DNA of 64,000 bases from positions 3,617,342 to 3,681,341 of the forward strand of contig NZ_KB905370.1 in the NCBI RefSeq assembly GCF_000378985.1, written 5' to 3'. This DNA is from Ensifer sp. BR816 (GTDB lineage Bacteria > Pseudomonadota > Alphaproteobacteria > Rhizobiales > Rhizobiaceae). The notes beneath the pieces are model-generated. The model was not told the origin of the DNA and did no database searches. It worked only from the letters and a program-made list of their open reading frames with translations. Positions 52,847 through 61,752 of this stretch are shown here, in pieces (the stretch's first letter is position 1; every line of letters starts with the position of its first letter). A program made the position numbers and the translations under genes.

Positions 52847-53868
52847 TCATGCGGAGCTCGAAACAACGTCCCTCCGGGCTCATCGCGATCGATCGCGAAA
52901 TGGCCCGCCAGCACGCCGATGCTCTTGCCTCCTACGAGCAGGCGGCCGTGCTTGCTGCAAGGATCGCGGCGTCGCTGAAGGCCACGGGCCGGCTTCTGCT
53001 TCTCGGCATGGGCGGTTCGCATGCGGTCGGCCGCGCCCTCGAGCCGCTCTACCGCGCCCTCGGTATCGATGCCATTGCCCTGCCGCTCTCAGAGCAACTC
53101 GGCCAGCCGCTGCCGGTCGAAGGCAAGACGATCCTCATCACCTCGCAATCCGGCGAAAGCGCCGAGGTGCTGCGCTGGTTCAAGGAGACCAATGGCGGCA
53201 CGGCCGAAACATTTGGCCTGACACTCGAGGCAGATTCTTTTCTCGCGAAAGCAGTGCCGTCGCTGATCGGCACCGGCGGCAGCGAAAAGGCGTTTGCGGC
53301 AACACGCAGCCTGACGATCAGCTTCGCGCTGCATCTCGCAATCCTCTCTGCCTGTGGTGACGACCCGGCAGCAGCGCTGGCCGCCCTCAAAGCACCCGAA
53401 GCGCCCGAGATCGAAGGGGCACTGCAAGCGCTCGCCGACGTTAGTGCCTTGGTGACCTCCGGCCGTCTCCTCCAGGGGCTCGCCGAGGCGGTCGCTCTCG
53501 GTCTCACCGAACTGTCGCGGCTGCCCTGTTTCTCGCTCGAAGGCGGACAGTTGCGCCATGGGCCGATGGAAATGCTCGGGCCCTCCATCGGCGTCGTGCT
53601 CTTCCGCGCCGCCGACCCGACCGCCGGTCTCGTTGCCGTCATGGCAGCCTCGGCGGCGGAAGCCGGTTCGCCAGTCGTCGTCTTCGATGCATCGGGCGAG
53701 CCGCCGCTCGCAGGCGTGACGACAATTCCCTTCAAGCCGGCGGCAGGCATGGCGGCGATTTTCGCCATGCTGCCGGTGGCGCATGCCTTCATGATCGCCT
53801 TTGCCGACGCCCGCGTCGACAATGCCGGCACGCCGGTACGATCCACCAAGATCACCCGGAGCGAGTAG
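52843..53868 (+). CDS. SIS-domain sugar-phosphate isomerase/deglycase (GlmS/FrlB-like)
   Basis: 341 residues from ATG 52843 (ATGA overlap with permease 2); a second ATG at 52849 is possible. Two SIS domains: first L-L-L-L-G-M-G-G-S-H-A-V and L-I-T-S-Q-S-G-E-S-A-E-V, second E-G-G-Q-L-R-H-G-P-M-E-M-L. No glutaminase domain, so it is not a full GlmS. Length and motifs fit AgaS-, FrlB- and FraB-type enzymes, which isomerise or deglycate phosphorylated amino sugars or Amadori products. With a PfkB kinase and importer in the same operon the substrate is probably taken up and phosphorylated first. Confidence 0.85.
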   Translation: MIMRSSKQRPSGLIAIDREMARQHADALASYEQAAVLAARIAASLKATGRLLLLGMGGSHAVGRALEPLYRALGIDAIALPLSEQLGQPLPVEGKTILITSQSGESAEVLRWFKETNGGTAETFGLTLEADSFLAKAVPSLIGTGGSEKAFAATRSLTISFALHLAILSACGDDPAAALAALKAPEAPEIEGALQALADVSALVTSGRLLQGLAEAVALGLTELSRLPCFSLEGGQLRHGPMEMLGPSIGVVLFRAADPTAGLVAVMAASAAEAGSPVVVFDASGEPPLAGVTTIPFKPAAGMAAIFAMLPVAHAFMIAFADARVDNAGTPVRSTKITRSE

Positions 53869-53871
53869 AAA

Positions 53872-54807
53872 ATGCGTCCACTGGCCGTCATCGGCAATGT
53901 CAATGTCGACCTCATCCTCGGCCCCGCCGAACCCTGGCCGAAGGCAGGCACGGAGATCATCGTCGATCACGACGAGCTGCGTGTCGGCGGCTGCGCCGGC
54001 AACAGCGCGCTTACTTGGGAGTCGCTCGGCGTCGACTACGCGATTGCCGCCAATGTCGGCAACGACCAGTTCGGGACATGGCTGAAGGAAGCCTTCGGCG
54101 AAAAGTCGCGCCACTGGCCGGTCGAAGCTGTTGGCTCGACTCTCTCCGTCGGCATCACCCATCCGGACGGCGAGCGCACCTTCTTCACCACGCGCGGCCA
54201 CCTGCCGCTGTTCAGCTTCGACGAAGTGCGCGCGCTGCTCGACGGGAGCCGCCTTCGCGGCGGCCTCGCCCTGCTCTCCGGCTCTTTCCTGACCGATGCG
54301 CTGACACACGCCTATGACGACTTCTTCGATTGGGCGGATGCGCACGACATCGCCGTGGCGCTCGACACCGGTTGGCCGCTCGAGGGCTGGACGGAAGCCA
54401 ATTGCCTGAGAACGCTCGGCTGGCTGAAACGCTGCCATTGCGCGCTCTTCAATGAAGTCGAAACGACGACGCTGACCGGGCGGTCCGACCCGGCCGAGGC
54501 GGCGCGGATCCTGAAAGCCGGGATGCCTGCCGATGCGATCGTCGTCGTCAAGCGCGGCCCGCACGGGGCCCTCGCCCTCGACCGCGACAGCAAGGAATTT
54601 TCCGTCGGGGCGCCGCGTGTTGCCGTCGTCGATACGATCGGCGCCGGCGACGTGTTCAATGCCGGCTTCCTGGCAGCACTCGCCGCCGAAATGCCGCTGG
54701 AGGCCTGCCTCAGGACCGGCGTCACTGTCGCCTCGGAAGCGATTTCCACCTTGCCGCGCAGCTACGGCAAACCCCTTTCGGTCTATCTCGGGGAAACTCG
54801 CCGATGA
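53872..54807 (+). CDS. PfkB-family carbohydrate kinase
   Basis: 311 residues. Family signatures: V-I-G-N-V-N-V-D-L at the start, G-G-C-A-G-N-S-A (substrate binding), and the catalytic D-T-I-G-A-G-D-V-F-N-A-G near residue 258, with the aspartate base. It phosphorylates a sugar or sugar conjugate, probably at C6. Three bases after the SIS gene, and overlapping the ATPase gene. Confidence 0.92.
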   Translation: MRPLAVIGNVNVDLILGPAEPWPKAGTEIIVDHDELRVGGCAGNSALTWESLGVDYAIAANVGNDQFGTWLKEAFGEKSRHWPVEAVGSTLSVGITHPDGERTFFTTRGHLPLFSFDEVRALLDGSRLRGGLALLSGSFLTDALTHAYDDFFDWADAHDIAVALDTGWPLEGWTEANCLRTLGWLKRCHCALFNEVETTTLTGRSDPAEAARILKAGMPADAIVVVKRGPHGALALDRDSKEFSVGAPRVAVVDTIGAGDVFNAGFLAALAAEMPLEACLRTGVTVASEAISTLPRSYGKPLSVYLGETRR

Positions 54808-55889
54808 GCGCACTCGAAATCCGCAACATTCAGAAGCGCTACGGCGATGTGGAGACTTTGAAAGGCATCGACATCGCGCTCGAAAGCGGCGAGTTCCTGG
54901 TGCTGCTCGGCTCCTCCGGCTGCGGCAAGTCCACGCTGCTCAACATCATTGCCGGGCTCGCCGAGCCGAGCGGCGGCGACATACTGATCGGCGAGCGTTC
55001 GATCCTCAGCGCCCATCCCAAGGATCGCGACATCGCCATGGTGTTCCAGTCCTATGCGCTCTATCCGGACATGAGCGTCGCCCGCAACATCGGCTTCGGC
55101 CTCGAAATGCGCAAGGTGCCGGCCGCCGAACGCGAGAAGGCGGTGCGCGACACCGCAAGGCTGCTGCAGATCGAGAACCTGCTCGACCGCAAGCCGAGTC
55201 AGCTTTCCGGCGGTCAGCGCCAGCGGGTCGCGATCGGCCGGGCGCTGGTGCGCAATCCGCGGGTTTTCCTGTTCGACGAGCCGCTGTCGAACCTCGACGC
55301 CAAGCTCAGGATGGAGATGCGCACCGAGCTCAAGCGCCTGCACCAGATGCTGAAGACGACGGTCGTCTACGTCACCCACGACCAGATCGAAGCGATGACG
55401 CTCGCCACCCGCATCGCCGTGATGCGCGACGGACGCATCGAACAGCTCGGCACGCCGGCGGAGATCTACGATCGGCCCGCGACGCTTTACGTCGCCGGCT
55501 TTGTCGGCTCGCCGCCGATGAACATCCTCGATGCGGAAATCGTCGGACACCAGGTAAGAATCGCGCGCTCCGACGAGGTGCTGCCGCTCCCGCGCGATTT
55601 CAAGAGAACGACAGTATCGAGCGGGCCGGTTAAGGTCGGCATTCGGCCCGAAGCGCTCCGGCTCGCGGATTTCGGCGCAAGCGGCGCCCGTTTGATTGCC
55701 GATGTCGAAGTGATGGAATTGACCGGACCGGAGTTGGTGACCACGGCAACGATCGGCGGACAGCGCATCACCGCCTGCCTGCCACCACGAACGGCGCTCG
55801 CAACGGGATCGACACAGGCCTTCTCGTTCGATGAAGCGGCACTGCATCTCTTCGATCCGGAAAGCGGCCGCTCCCTTCGGGCGGCATGA
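54804..55889 (+). CDS. ABC sugar transporter, ATPase (UgpC/MalK-type)
   Basis: 361 residues. Walker A G-S-S-G-C-G-K-S-T, signature L-S-G-G-Q-R-Q-R-V, Walker B V-F-L-F-D-E-P-L-S-N-L-D, H-loop V-T-H-D-Q-I-E-A. The last 120 residues form the MalK-type regulatory OB domain (G-I-R-P-E-A-L). Drives the permease pair encoded at 51120-52846. Last gene of the operon. Confidence 0.94.
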   Translation: MSALEIRNIQKRYGDVETLKGIDIALESGEFLVLLGSSGCGKSTLLNIIAGLAEPSGGDILIGERSILSAHPKDRDIAMVFQSYALYPDMSVARNIGFGLEMRKVPAAEREKAVRDTARLLQIENLLDRKPSQLSGGQRQRVAIGRALVRNPRVFLFDEPLSNLDAKLRMEMRTELKRLHQMLKTTVVYVTHDQIEAMTLATRIAVMRDGRIEQLGTPAEIYDRPATLYVAGFVGSPPMNILDAEIVGHQVRIARSDEVLPLPRDFKRTTVSSGPVKVGIRPEALRLADFGASGARLIADVEVMELTGPELVTTATIGGQRITACLPPRTALATGSTQAFSFDEAALHLFDPESGRSLRAA

Positions 55890-55913
55890 AGCCTTCGTGG
55901 ATTTAGCCCGTTC

Positions 55914-56726
55914 CTAGCGGCCCGCGACGCTCCGCGCCGTTGCCGCACCGGCGTGCCGATAGCCAAGCTTTTCCGATAATTCGCCCGCCGCATCGACGAG
56001 CACCCGCAGATAGGCATCGCGGTTGCGCAGCCCGTCCTCCTTCGGGGCGACGAGGCAGAGGGTGGCGATGCAGATCTCCTCCGCGTCGTAGACCGGCACT
56101 GCAAAGCAATGGGTGAAGCTGTCGACGATGCTGTTGAAGGTGAAATAGCCGTCGCTCTTGGCCTGACGGACCTGAGAGATGAACTCGACCGGATCGAGAT
56201 GCTTGCCGTTCGGCAACACGAAGTCGCTTTCCGGGATGAAGGCCAGTATCTCCTCGTCGCTCATATGGTCTACGAGGAGGCGACCGGAGGCGGTCCACGG
56301 AATGGCGACCGGATCGCCGATATTGGTGGAGATCCGGAAGGGGCGGCTACCCTCGTTCATCAGCACAACGGCGTATTTGTTGCCCTCGAGCTGGCACATC
56401 TGCGCGGTCTCGCGCGTCTCCTCGGCGACCCTCGAAAGCAGATGCTCGCACTCGCGCATCAGGTCGAACTGCTCGGCGTAAGCCGCGCCGAGGAAATAGA
56501 GCTTACGGCCCAGGAAGACGCGGCCATCGTCGCCCCGGTACTCGATGACGCCCTGGCGCAGCAGCAGGTTGACCAGCTCATAGACCGACGAGCGCGGCGC
56601 GCCGATCCCCTGGGCGATCTCGTTGGGGCGCAGCGGCTGGCGCTGCAGGCGCAGATAATCCAGGATCTCAAAGGCACGGTCGAGACCCCGTGCCCTGCGA
56701 TTGATCGTGTCTTCCGCCTCCGCCAT
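55914..56726 (-). CDS. IclR-family transcriptional regulator
   Basis: 270 residues from ATG 56726, with GAGG upstream; a GTG at 56762 would add 12 residues. The winged helix has L-R-P-N-E-I-A-Q-G-I-G-A-P-R-S-S-V-Y-E-L. The IclR effector domain follows with F-R-I-S-T-N-I-G and a late V-P-V-Y-D-A-E-E-I. It is the last gene of the leftward series that starts with the amino-acid binding protein at 60266 and probably controls it, sensing the substrate or a product. Confidence 0.9.
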   Translation of the reverse strand: MAEAEDTINRRARGLDRAFEILDYLRLQRQPLRPNEIAQGIGAPRSSVYELVNLLLRQGVIEYRGDDGRVFLGRKLYFLGAAYAEQFDLMRECEHLLSRVAEETRETAQMCQLEGNKYAVVLMNEGSRPFRISTNIGDPVAIPWTASGRLLVDHMSDEEILAFIPESDFVLPNGKHLDPVEFISQVRQAKSDGYFTFNSIVDSFTHCFAVPVYDAEEICIATLCLVAPKEDGLRNRDAYLRVLVDAAGELSEKLGYRHAGAATARSVAGR

Positions 56727-56774
56727 CGCGTCCTCGATCGTGTTGATAGGCGCGCGAAGCACGCCCGGTTCACC

Positions 56775-57170
56775 TCATTTAGCCTTGTAGGCGACGCAGT
56801 CAACTTCCACCTTGCAGTCGACCATCATGCGCGACTGCACGCAGGCGCGGGCCGGCGGGTTGCTGCCGAAGTACTCCGCATAGACGCCGTTGAAGGTCCA
56901 GAAGTCGCGCGGATCGTCGAGCCAGACGCCGATCCTGACCACGTCTTCCACGCCGTAGTCAGCCTCATTCAATATGGCGATCATGTTCTCGATCGCCTTG
57001 CGGCTTTCGGCGACGATGCCGCCGCTGATGATCTCGCCCTTCTCCATGGCGACCTGCCCCGAAACATAGAGCCAGCCATTCGCCTCGACGGCGCGCGCAA
57101 AGGGCAAGGGCTGCTTGCCGGCACCGGATTCTCCCGTTCCAAAACGCTTGATCGTCACACTACACTCCAC
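56775..57170 (-). CDS. RidA-family enamine/imine deaminase-like protein
   Basis: 131 residues, the usual RidA (YjgF) size. N-terminal motif L-P-F-A-R-A-V-E-A-N-G-W-L-Y-V-S-G-Q-V; conserved Arg near the end in A-R-A-C-V-Q-S-R-M-M. RidA proteins hydrolyse reactive 2-aminoacrylate-type intermediates produced by PLP dehydratases. This fits a PLP enzyme of that class encoded at 60430, 3.3 kb away across the same locus. 80 bases after the ATPase gene, 48 before the IclR start. Confidence 0.9.
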   Translation of the reverse strand: MECSVTIKRFGTGESGAGKQPLPFARAVEANGWLYVSGQVAMEKGEIISGGIVAESRKAIENMIAILNEADYGVEDVVRIGVWLDDPRDFWTFNGVYAEYFGSNPPARACVQSRMMVDCKVEVDCVAYKAK

Positions 57171-57250
57171 TTCTTCATTGGATCGGCTCTAATAAGTTGG
57201 AGCGGGATGCGGGCGGAAAACCGCGCACACTTTTCCTCATCCCGCTCTGG

Positions 57251-58018
57251 TCAGTTGAACGTCGACGTCTTCAGGAACTCCGCCAACCGCTCGGTCTGCG
57301 GCTTCAGGAACATTTCGCGGGGATTGCCCTCCTCACCAATGCGTCCCTGGTTCATGAAGATCACCCGCGACGACACTTCGTAGGCGAAGCGCATCTCGTG
57401 CGTGACGATCAGCATGCTCATGCCGTCTTCCGCGAGCGCTTTGATGACCTGCAGGACCTCGTTGACGAGCTCCGGGTCGAGCGCCGAAGTCACCTCATCG
57501 AAGAGCATCAGCTTCGGGTTCATGGCGATCGCCCGGGCGATCGCGACGCGCTGCTGCTGGCCGCCGGAAAGCTGGCCCGGATAATGGTCCTTGCGGGAAA
57601 GCAGACCGACGCGGTCGAGCCATTTCTCGGCCAGCGTACGCGCCTCGTCGCGGCCCATCTTCTTCACCTTGACGAGGCCGAGCATGACGTTGGCGGCGGC
57701 GGTCATATGCGGAAACAGGTTGAACTGCTGGAAGGCCATTCCGGTCATCGCGCGCTGGCGAGCGATCTCGCGCTCCGGCTTGCGGCGCCGCACGCCGCCG
57801 GCGGTTTCGTAGCCGATCTCCTGGCCGTCGATCGCGATCGTGCCGCCCTGGAATTCCTCGAGCATGTTGATGCAGCGGAGCATCGTCGTCTTGCCGGAGC
57901 CGCTGGAGCCGATGATGCTGATCACCTCGCCCTGGCGCATGGCGCAGTCGACGCCCTTCAGCACCTCGACCGTGCCGTAGCGTTTGTGAAGATCGCGGAT
58001 TTCAAGAAGATTGGTCAT
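57251..58018 (-). CDS. Polar amino-acid ABC transporter, ATPase (GlnQ-like)
   Basis: 255 residues. Walker [11 protein letters not shown]-loop F-Q-Q-F-N-L-F-P-H, signature L-S-G-G-Q-Q-Q-R-V, Walker [13 protein letters not shown]. The F-N-L-F-P-H and S-A-L-D pattern is that of the polar amino-acid subfamily. Seven bases after permease 2 on the same strand. Confidence 0.95.
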   Translation of the reverse strand: MTNLLEIRDLHKRYGTVEVLKGVDCAMRQGEVISIIGSSGSGKTTMLRCINMLEEFQGGTIAIDGQEIGYETAGGVRRRKPEREIARQRAMTGMAFQQFNLFPHMTAAANVMLGLVKVKKMGRDEARTLAEKWLDRVGLLSRKDHYPGQLSGGQQQRVAIARAIAMNPKLMLFDEVTSALDPELVNEVLQVIKALAEDGMSMLIVTHEMRFAYEVSSRVIFMNQGRIGEEGNPREMFLKPQTERLAEFLKTSTFN

Positions 58019-58025
58019 CGGAGCC

Positions 58026-58694
58026 TCACGATGGGACGGCGGTCTTGCGCTCGACGTAGCGGCCGAAGCGCTCGATGCCGTAATTGATGACGAAATAGAG
58101 AAAGCCCGCGAAGAAATAGAATTCGAGGCTCATGAAGGTGCGGGAGATCACTTCCTGGGTGCGCAGCAGCAGCTCGCCGACGCCGATGATCGACAGCAGC
58201 GTCGATGCCTTGACCATCTCGGCCGCAGTATTGACCCAGGCCGGCAGCGCCTGGCGCAGCGCCTGCGGCCCCAGCACATAGGCAAAGGTTTGCGGAAAGG
58301 TCAGCCCGATCGCCTTGGCGGCCTCGGTCTGGCCCTTGGGGATCGACTGCAGCGCGCCGCGCACCAGCTCGCCGACATGCGAGCTGCAGAAGACCGCCAG
58401 CGCCAGAACGCCCGCCTGGAACGGCCCGAGATCGATGCCGACAGTGCTGAGCACATAATAGCTCGCCAGAACCAGCACGAGCACCGGCGTGCCGCGGATG
58501 AAGTCCGTATATCCGCGCACCAGCCATTGAACGGGCCTGTAGCCATAGGTGAGTGCCAGTCCGACGAAGACGCCCAGAACCGTGCCGACGACGATCGACA
58601 GCAGCGAGATCGAGATCGACACGCCGAGCCCCTTGAGGAGCGGGATGCGGGCGACCCAGAGCTGATCGAGAAAGCCGAAATCCATGGGCGTCAC
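58026..58694 (-). CDS. Polar amino-acid ABC transporter, permease 2
   Basis: 222 residues, HisM/GlnP-like, with five membrane segments. Signature [12 protein letters not shown] and EAA loop [12 protein letters not shown]. Overlaps the end of permease 1 by four bases. Confidence 0.93.
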   Translation of the reverse strand: MTPMDFGFLDQLWVARIPLLKGLGVSISISLLSIVVGTVLGVFVGLALTYGYRPVQWLVRGYTDFIRGTPVLVLVLASYYVLSTVGIDLGPFQAGVLALAVFCSSHVGELVRGALQSIPKGQTEAAKAIGLTFPQTFAYVLGPQALRQALPAWVNTAAEMVKASTLLSIIGVGELLLRTQEVISRTFMSLEFYFFAGFLYFVINYGIERFGRYVERKTAVPS

Positions 58695-59353
58695 CTCGGG
58701 ACGGCGAGACGGCGCTCGACGGCGCGCATCAGCGCCGCCAAGAGCGAGCAGGTTGCAACATAGAGGCAGCTCGCGACGATCCAGGTCTCGATGACCCGAA
58801 AGGTCTCGACATTGATCTTGCGCGCCTCAAAGGTCAGCTCCGGCACGGCGATGGCGGCTGCGAGCGACGTATCCTTGAAGAGCGAAATCATCGTGCTGCC
58901 GAGCGACGGCAAGACGTTGCGCAGCATCAGCGGGATAATGATCGAGGTGCGGATCTGCATCTCGGTGAGACCGATCGCCAGCCCCGCCTCGCGCTGGCCC
59001 GGCGGCACCGCTATGAGACCGCCGCGGAACACTTCGGCAAGATAGGCGCCAGAATAGATCGCCAGCGTCAGCACGAAACTTTCGATCTTGCCGAGCCGCA
59101 CGCCAAGCTCCGGCAGGGCGAAATAGCTGAAGAGGACGAGCACCAGGATCGGCGTATTGCGGATGATCGTGACGTAAAGCCCGGCCGCCTTGCGCAAAAG
59201 GACGCTCTTCGAAACAAGTCCGAAGGCGGTGATCAGCCCGATCACGCAACCGGCAAGGATCGCCACGAGCGCCAGCCCGAGGCTGAGCGCCAGGCCCTGC
59301 AGGAGCAGGTCGAAGGAGCGCCACACAGCCGCGAAATTCAATGTATAGGTCAT
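58691..59353 (-). CDS. Polar amino-acid ABC transporter, permease 1
   Basis: 220 residues with the same fold: I-R-N-T-P-I-L-V-L-V-L-F, E-A-G-L-A-I-G-L-T-E-M-Q. Together with the next permease it forms a heterodimeric channel. Begins 70 bases after the binding-protein gene. Confidence 0.93.
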   Translation of the reverse strand: MTYTLNFAAVWRSFDLLLQGLALSLGLALVAILAGCVIGLITAFGLVSKSVLLRKAAGLYVTIIRNTPILVLVLFSYFALPELGVRLGKIESFVLTLAIYSGAYLAEVFRGGLIAVPPGQREAGLAIGLTEMQIRTSIIIPLMLRNVLPSLGSTMISLFKDTSLAAAIAVPELTFEARKINVETFRVIETWIVASCLYVATCSLLAALMRAVERRLAVPR

Positions 59354-59423
59354 GGGCGCATCCCGCCTCTCAGCACGCGTCGGGGCGGCCCTGCCGATGG
59401 GCGGGGCCGCCGGTGACGAGGGC

Positions 59424-60266
59424 TTACTTGTACTCGATCGGGAAGCCGATCTGCGGCGGGGTCAGGTCCTTACCGAACCAGGTCTTGAACGACTTGGCGT
59501 AGAAGTCGAATTCGACGCCGGTCATGGCTTCATGCAGCGCCGTGTTCACGAAGTTCAGCCAGTCCTGGTCGCCACGCTTGACGCCGCAGGCATAGGTCTG
59601 CGGGTTCCAGCCATAGCCGGCATCCTTGTAGCGGCCCGGGTTCTGGGTCATGTACCAGGCAAGCGACGACTGGTCGGTGGCCGCCGCATCGGCGCGGCCG
59701 GATTCCAGCGCCTGATAGATCAGGTCCACGGATTCATATTGGTCGACCGTCGCTTCCGGCAGGGCGGCATGGACCATGTCCTCCGCATAGACGTTCTGCA
59801 GAACGGAGACGGTGACCGACGATCCCGCGGATTTCATCGCCGCGTAGTCGGCATACTTTCCATCGCCCTTCAGCATCAGGCCGACGCCCTCGCGATAATA
59901 GGGAATGGTGAAGGCGATCTGCTGGGCGCGTTCGCCGGTGACGGTCATGAACTGGCAGGTGAGATCGACCTTGCCGGTGGTGATGTTGGGGATGCGCGCA
60001 TCCGACGACTGGTTGACATATTCGATCTTGTCGGGGTCGCCGAACAGCGCCTTGGCGATGATGCGGCCCATGTCGACGTCGAAGCCCTGCAGCTTGTCCT
60101 CCGCACTCTTGAAGTGCCACGGCGCATTGGTGCTGCCGGTGCCGAGTATCAGATGGCCACGCGCCAGAACCTCATCGAGCTTGCTTGACGGCTGCTGCGC
60201 CTGCGCGGGCATGGCTGCCAGCGCGGCGACCGCGAGGCTCGCGGCCAGAGTGATTGTCTTGATCAT
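59424..60266 (-). CDS. Polar amino-acid ABC transporter, periplasmic binding protein
   Basis: 280 residues. Signal peptide M-I-K-T-I-T-L-A-A-S-L-A-V-A-A-L ... A-Q-A. Family 3 pattern: L-G-T-G-S-T-N-A-P-W-H-F, G-F-D-V-D-M-G-R-I-I-A, V-D-L-T-C-Q-F-M-T-V-T. The usual residues that fix the alpha-amino group (R-x-x ... D) could not be assigned with certainty. First gene of a six-gene leftward unit; ligand probably a polar or D-amino acid. Confidence 0.92.
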   Translation of the reverse strand: MIKTITLAASLAVAALAAMPAQAQQPSSKLDEVLARGHLILGTGSTNAPWHFKSAEDKLQGFDVDMGRIIAKALFGDPDKIEYVNQSSDARIPNITTGKVDLTCQFMTVTGERAQQIAFTIPYYREGVGLMLKGDGKYADYAAMKSAGSSVTVSVLQNVYAEDMVHAALPEATVDQYESVDLIYQALESGRADAAATDQSSLAWYMTQNPGRYKDAGYGWNPQTYACGVKRGDQDWLNFVNTALHEAMTGVEFDFYAKSFKTWFGKDLTPPQIGFPIEYK

Positions 60267-60302
60267 CGGAGATCTCCCCTTTTTCGTTCCCGGTGAATTC
60301 TT

Positions 60303-60327
60303 TGTCCGTTATATTGGACATGCGTCC
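60303..60327. promoter_or_regulatory. Candidate operator between importer and PLP enzyme genes
   Basis: TGTCC (60303-60307), GGACA (60316-60320) and GTCC (60324-60327) make two interlocked dyads in the divergent region. This fits a regulator binding at both promoters, most simply the IclR protein of this locus. Inferred from position only. Confidence 0.35.
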
Positions 60328-60429
60328 TCAATACCGGATTGACCTATCAAATGCCTCGGGTCATAACTTGTCAAGCGGCTTCGGCGAGATTCGCCGTCCG
60401 TGATTTTTCCTGTGGGAGGAACCGAGCCA

Positions 60430-61488
60430 ATGACCCTGCCGATCGAAACGCCCGCCGTGCTCGTCGACCTCGATGTCGCCCGGCGGAATGTCCGCGCCTT
60501 CCAGGATTACGCCGATCGCCACGGCATTCGCGTGCGGCCCCACATCAAGACCCACAAGCTGCCGCAGATGGCGGAACTACAGCTCGAGGCCGGAGCGATC
60601 GGCATCACCTGCCAGAAGGTCACCGAGGCCGAGGCGATGGTCGACGGCAGCGCGCGGATCAAAGACGTGCTGATCACCTACAACATCCTTGGTGAAGCCA
60701 AGCTCGCGCGCCTCGGCAAACTGAATGAGCGGGTGGCATTGAGCGTCGTCGCCGACAATGCTGACGTCATCGACGGGCTGGCCGGTTTCTTTTCCCCCCG
60801 CCAAAAGCCCCTCACAGTCCTCGTGGAATGCAATACGGGCGCCGATCGTTGCGGTGTCGCGACGCCGGCAGAGGCAGCCGCGCTCGCCCGCCGCATAGGC
60901 AATGCGCCCGGACTGCGCTTCGGTGGCCTGATGACCTACCCGCCGGCCGGCGGCACGGCCCGCGTCCAGTCTTTCATGACGGAAGCAAAAAAGCTGATCG
61001 AAGCGGATGGCCTCGAAGTCCCGTCGATTACCTCCGGCGGCACGCCGAGCATGATGGAGGCGGGCGAGGCACCGATTGCGACCGAACACCGCCCCGGAAC
61101 CTATATCTATAACGACCGTTCACTCGTCGCGCGCGGCGTCGCGACATGGGAAAACTGCGCCCTGACGGTGCTCGCGACCGTCGTCTCCGTGCCGGCCGAG
61201 AACAGGGCGATCATCGACGCCGGCAGCAAGGTGCTCACCTCCGATCTCCTCGGTCTTGCCGGCTACGGCCATGTGCTCGGGCGCGACGACATCCGCATCG
61301 ACCAGCTTTCCGAGGAACATGGACGCCTGGTTTCGGACGGCCCCATCGGACTTGCCGTCGGCGAACAGGTTCGCATCGTTCCGAACCACGCCTGCGTGGT
61401 GACCAATATGGTCGACGCCGTCCATATCATCGAAGCCGGCGAGCCCAAGGCCGAGTGGGCCATCGTCGCCCGCGGCCGCGTTCTCTAG
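60430..61488 (+). CDS. D-threonine aldolase / D-serine dehydratase-like PLP enzyme
   Basis: 352 residues from ATG 60430 (GGGAGG upstream). Fold type III: T-P-A-V-L-V-D-L-D-V, the PLP lysine in R-P-H-I-K-T-H-K, and G-G-T-P-S-M for phosphate binding. At the C-terminus P-N-H-A-C-V-V-T-N gives the His and Cys metal ligands of the DTA/DSD1 family. Such enzymes cleave D-threonine or D-3-hydroxy-amino acids, or dehydrate D-serine. Divergent from the ABC importer with RidA. Confidence 0.88.
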   Translation: MTLPIETPAVLVDLDVARRNVRAFQDYADRHGIRVRPHIKTHKLPQMAELQLEAGAIGITCQKVTEAEAMVDGSARIKDVLITYNILGEAKLARLGKLNERVALSVVADNADVIDGLAGFFSPRQKPLTVLVECNTGADRCGVATPAEAAALARRIGNAPGLRFGGLMTYPPAGGTARVQSFMTEAKKLIEADGLEVPSITSGGTPSMMEAGEAPIATEHRPGTYIYNDRSLVARGVATWENCALTVLATVVSVPAENRAIIDAGSKVLTSDLLGLAGYGHVLGRDDIRIDQLSEEHGRLVSDGPIGLAVGEQVRIVPNHACVVTNMVDAVHIIEAGEPKAEWAIVARGRVL

Positions 61489-61620
61489 CGGCCGGGCCCT
61501 CCGCCCTATGAAGGGCATATCGGCCGACCGCGATTATAAACTGCCGCAAATCCAGTTGTTCCAGCACGGCCCGAAATTGGGCTATTCTCCTGCCGCATCG
61601 ATCGGAAGGCTGCGTCCGCA

Positions 61621-61678
61621 GCGGGCAAGGAATTTCGGGAAATGCTGAAATAAGGATAGGACATTTCCCGAATCCCGC
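61621..61678 (+). promoter_or_regulatory. Long hairpin upstream of the sulfate-binding protein gene
   Basis: Perfect 11-base arms TTCGGGAAATG (61634-61644) and CATTTCCCGAA (61662-61672), with a 17-base loop, are framed by GCGGG (61621-61625) and CCCGC (61674-61678). It ends 75 bases before the start at 61753. It could be a regulator site, a leader hairpin or the transcript end of the previous gene; it lacks a T run. Confidence 0.5.
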
Positions 61679-61752
61679 CGACGGCGTCATATGTTTGCGT
61701 TGAGATAGTCGATTAAATTGATAGTTTTATCTGGCAAAGGATGGAGGTCGAC

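Noticed and set aside
53089..54813. 574-codon minus-strand frame opposite the SIS and PfkB genes
   Set aside because: It runs across two real genes and their junction and shows no domain.
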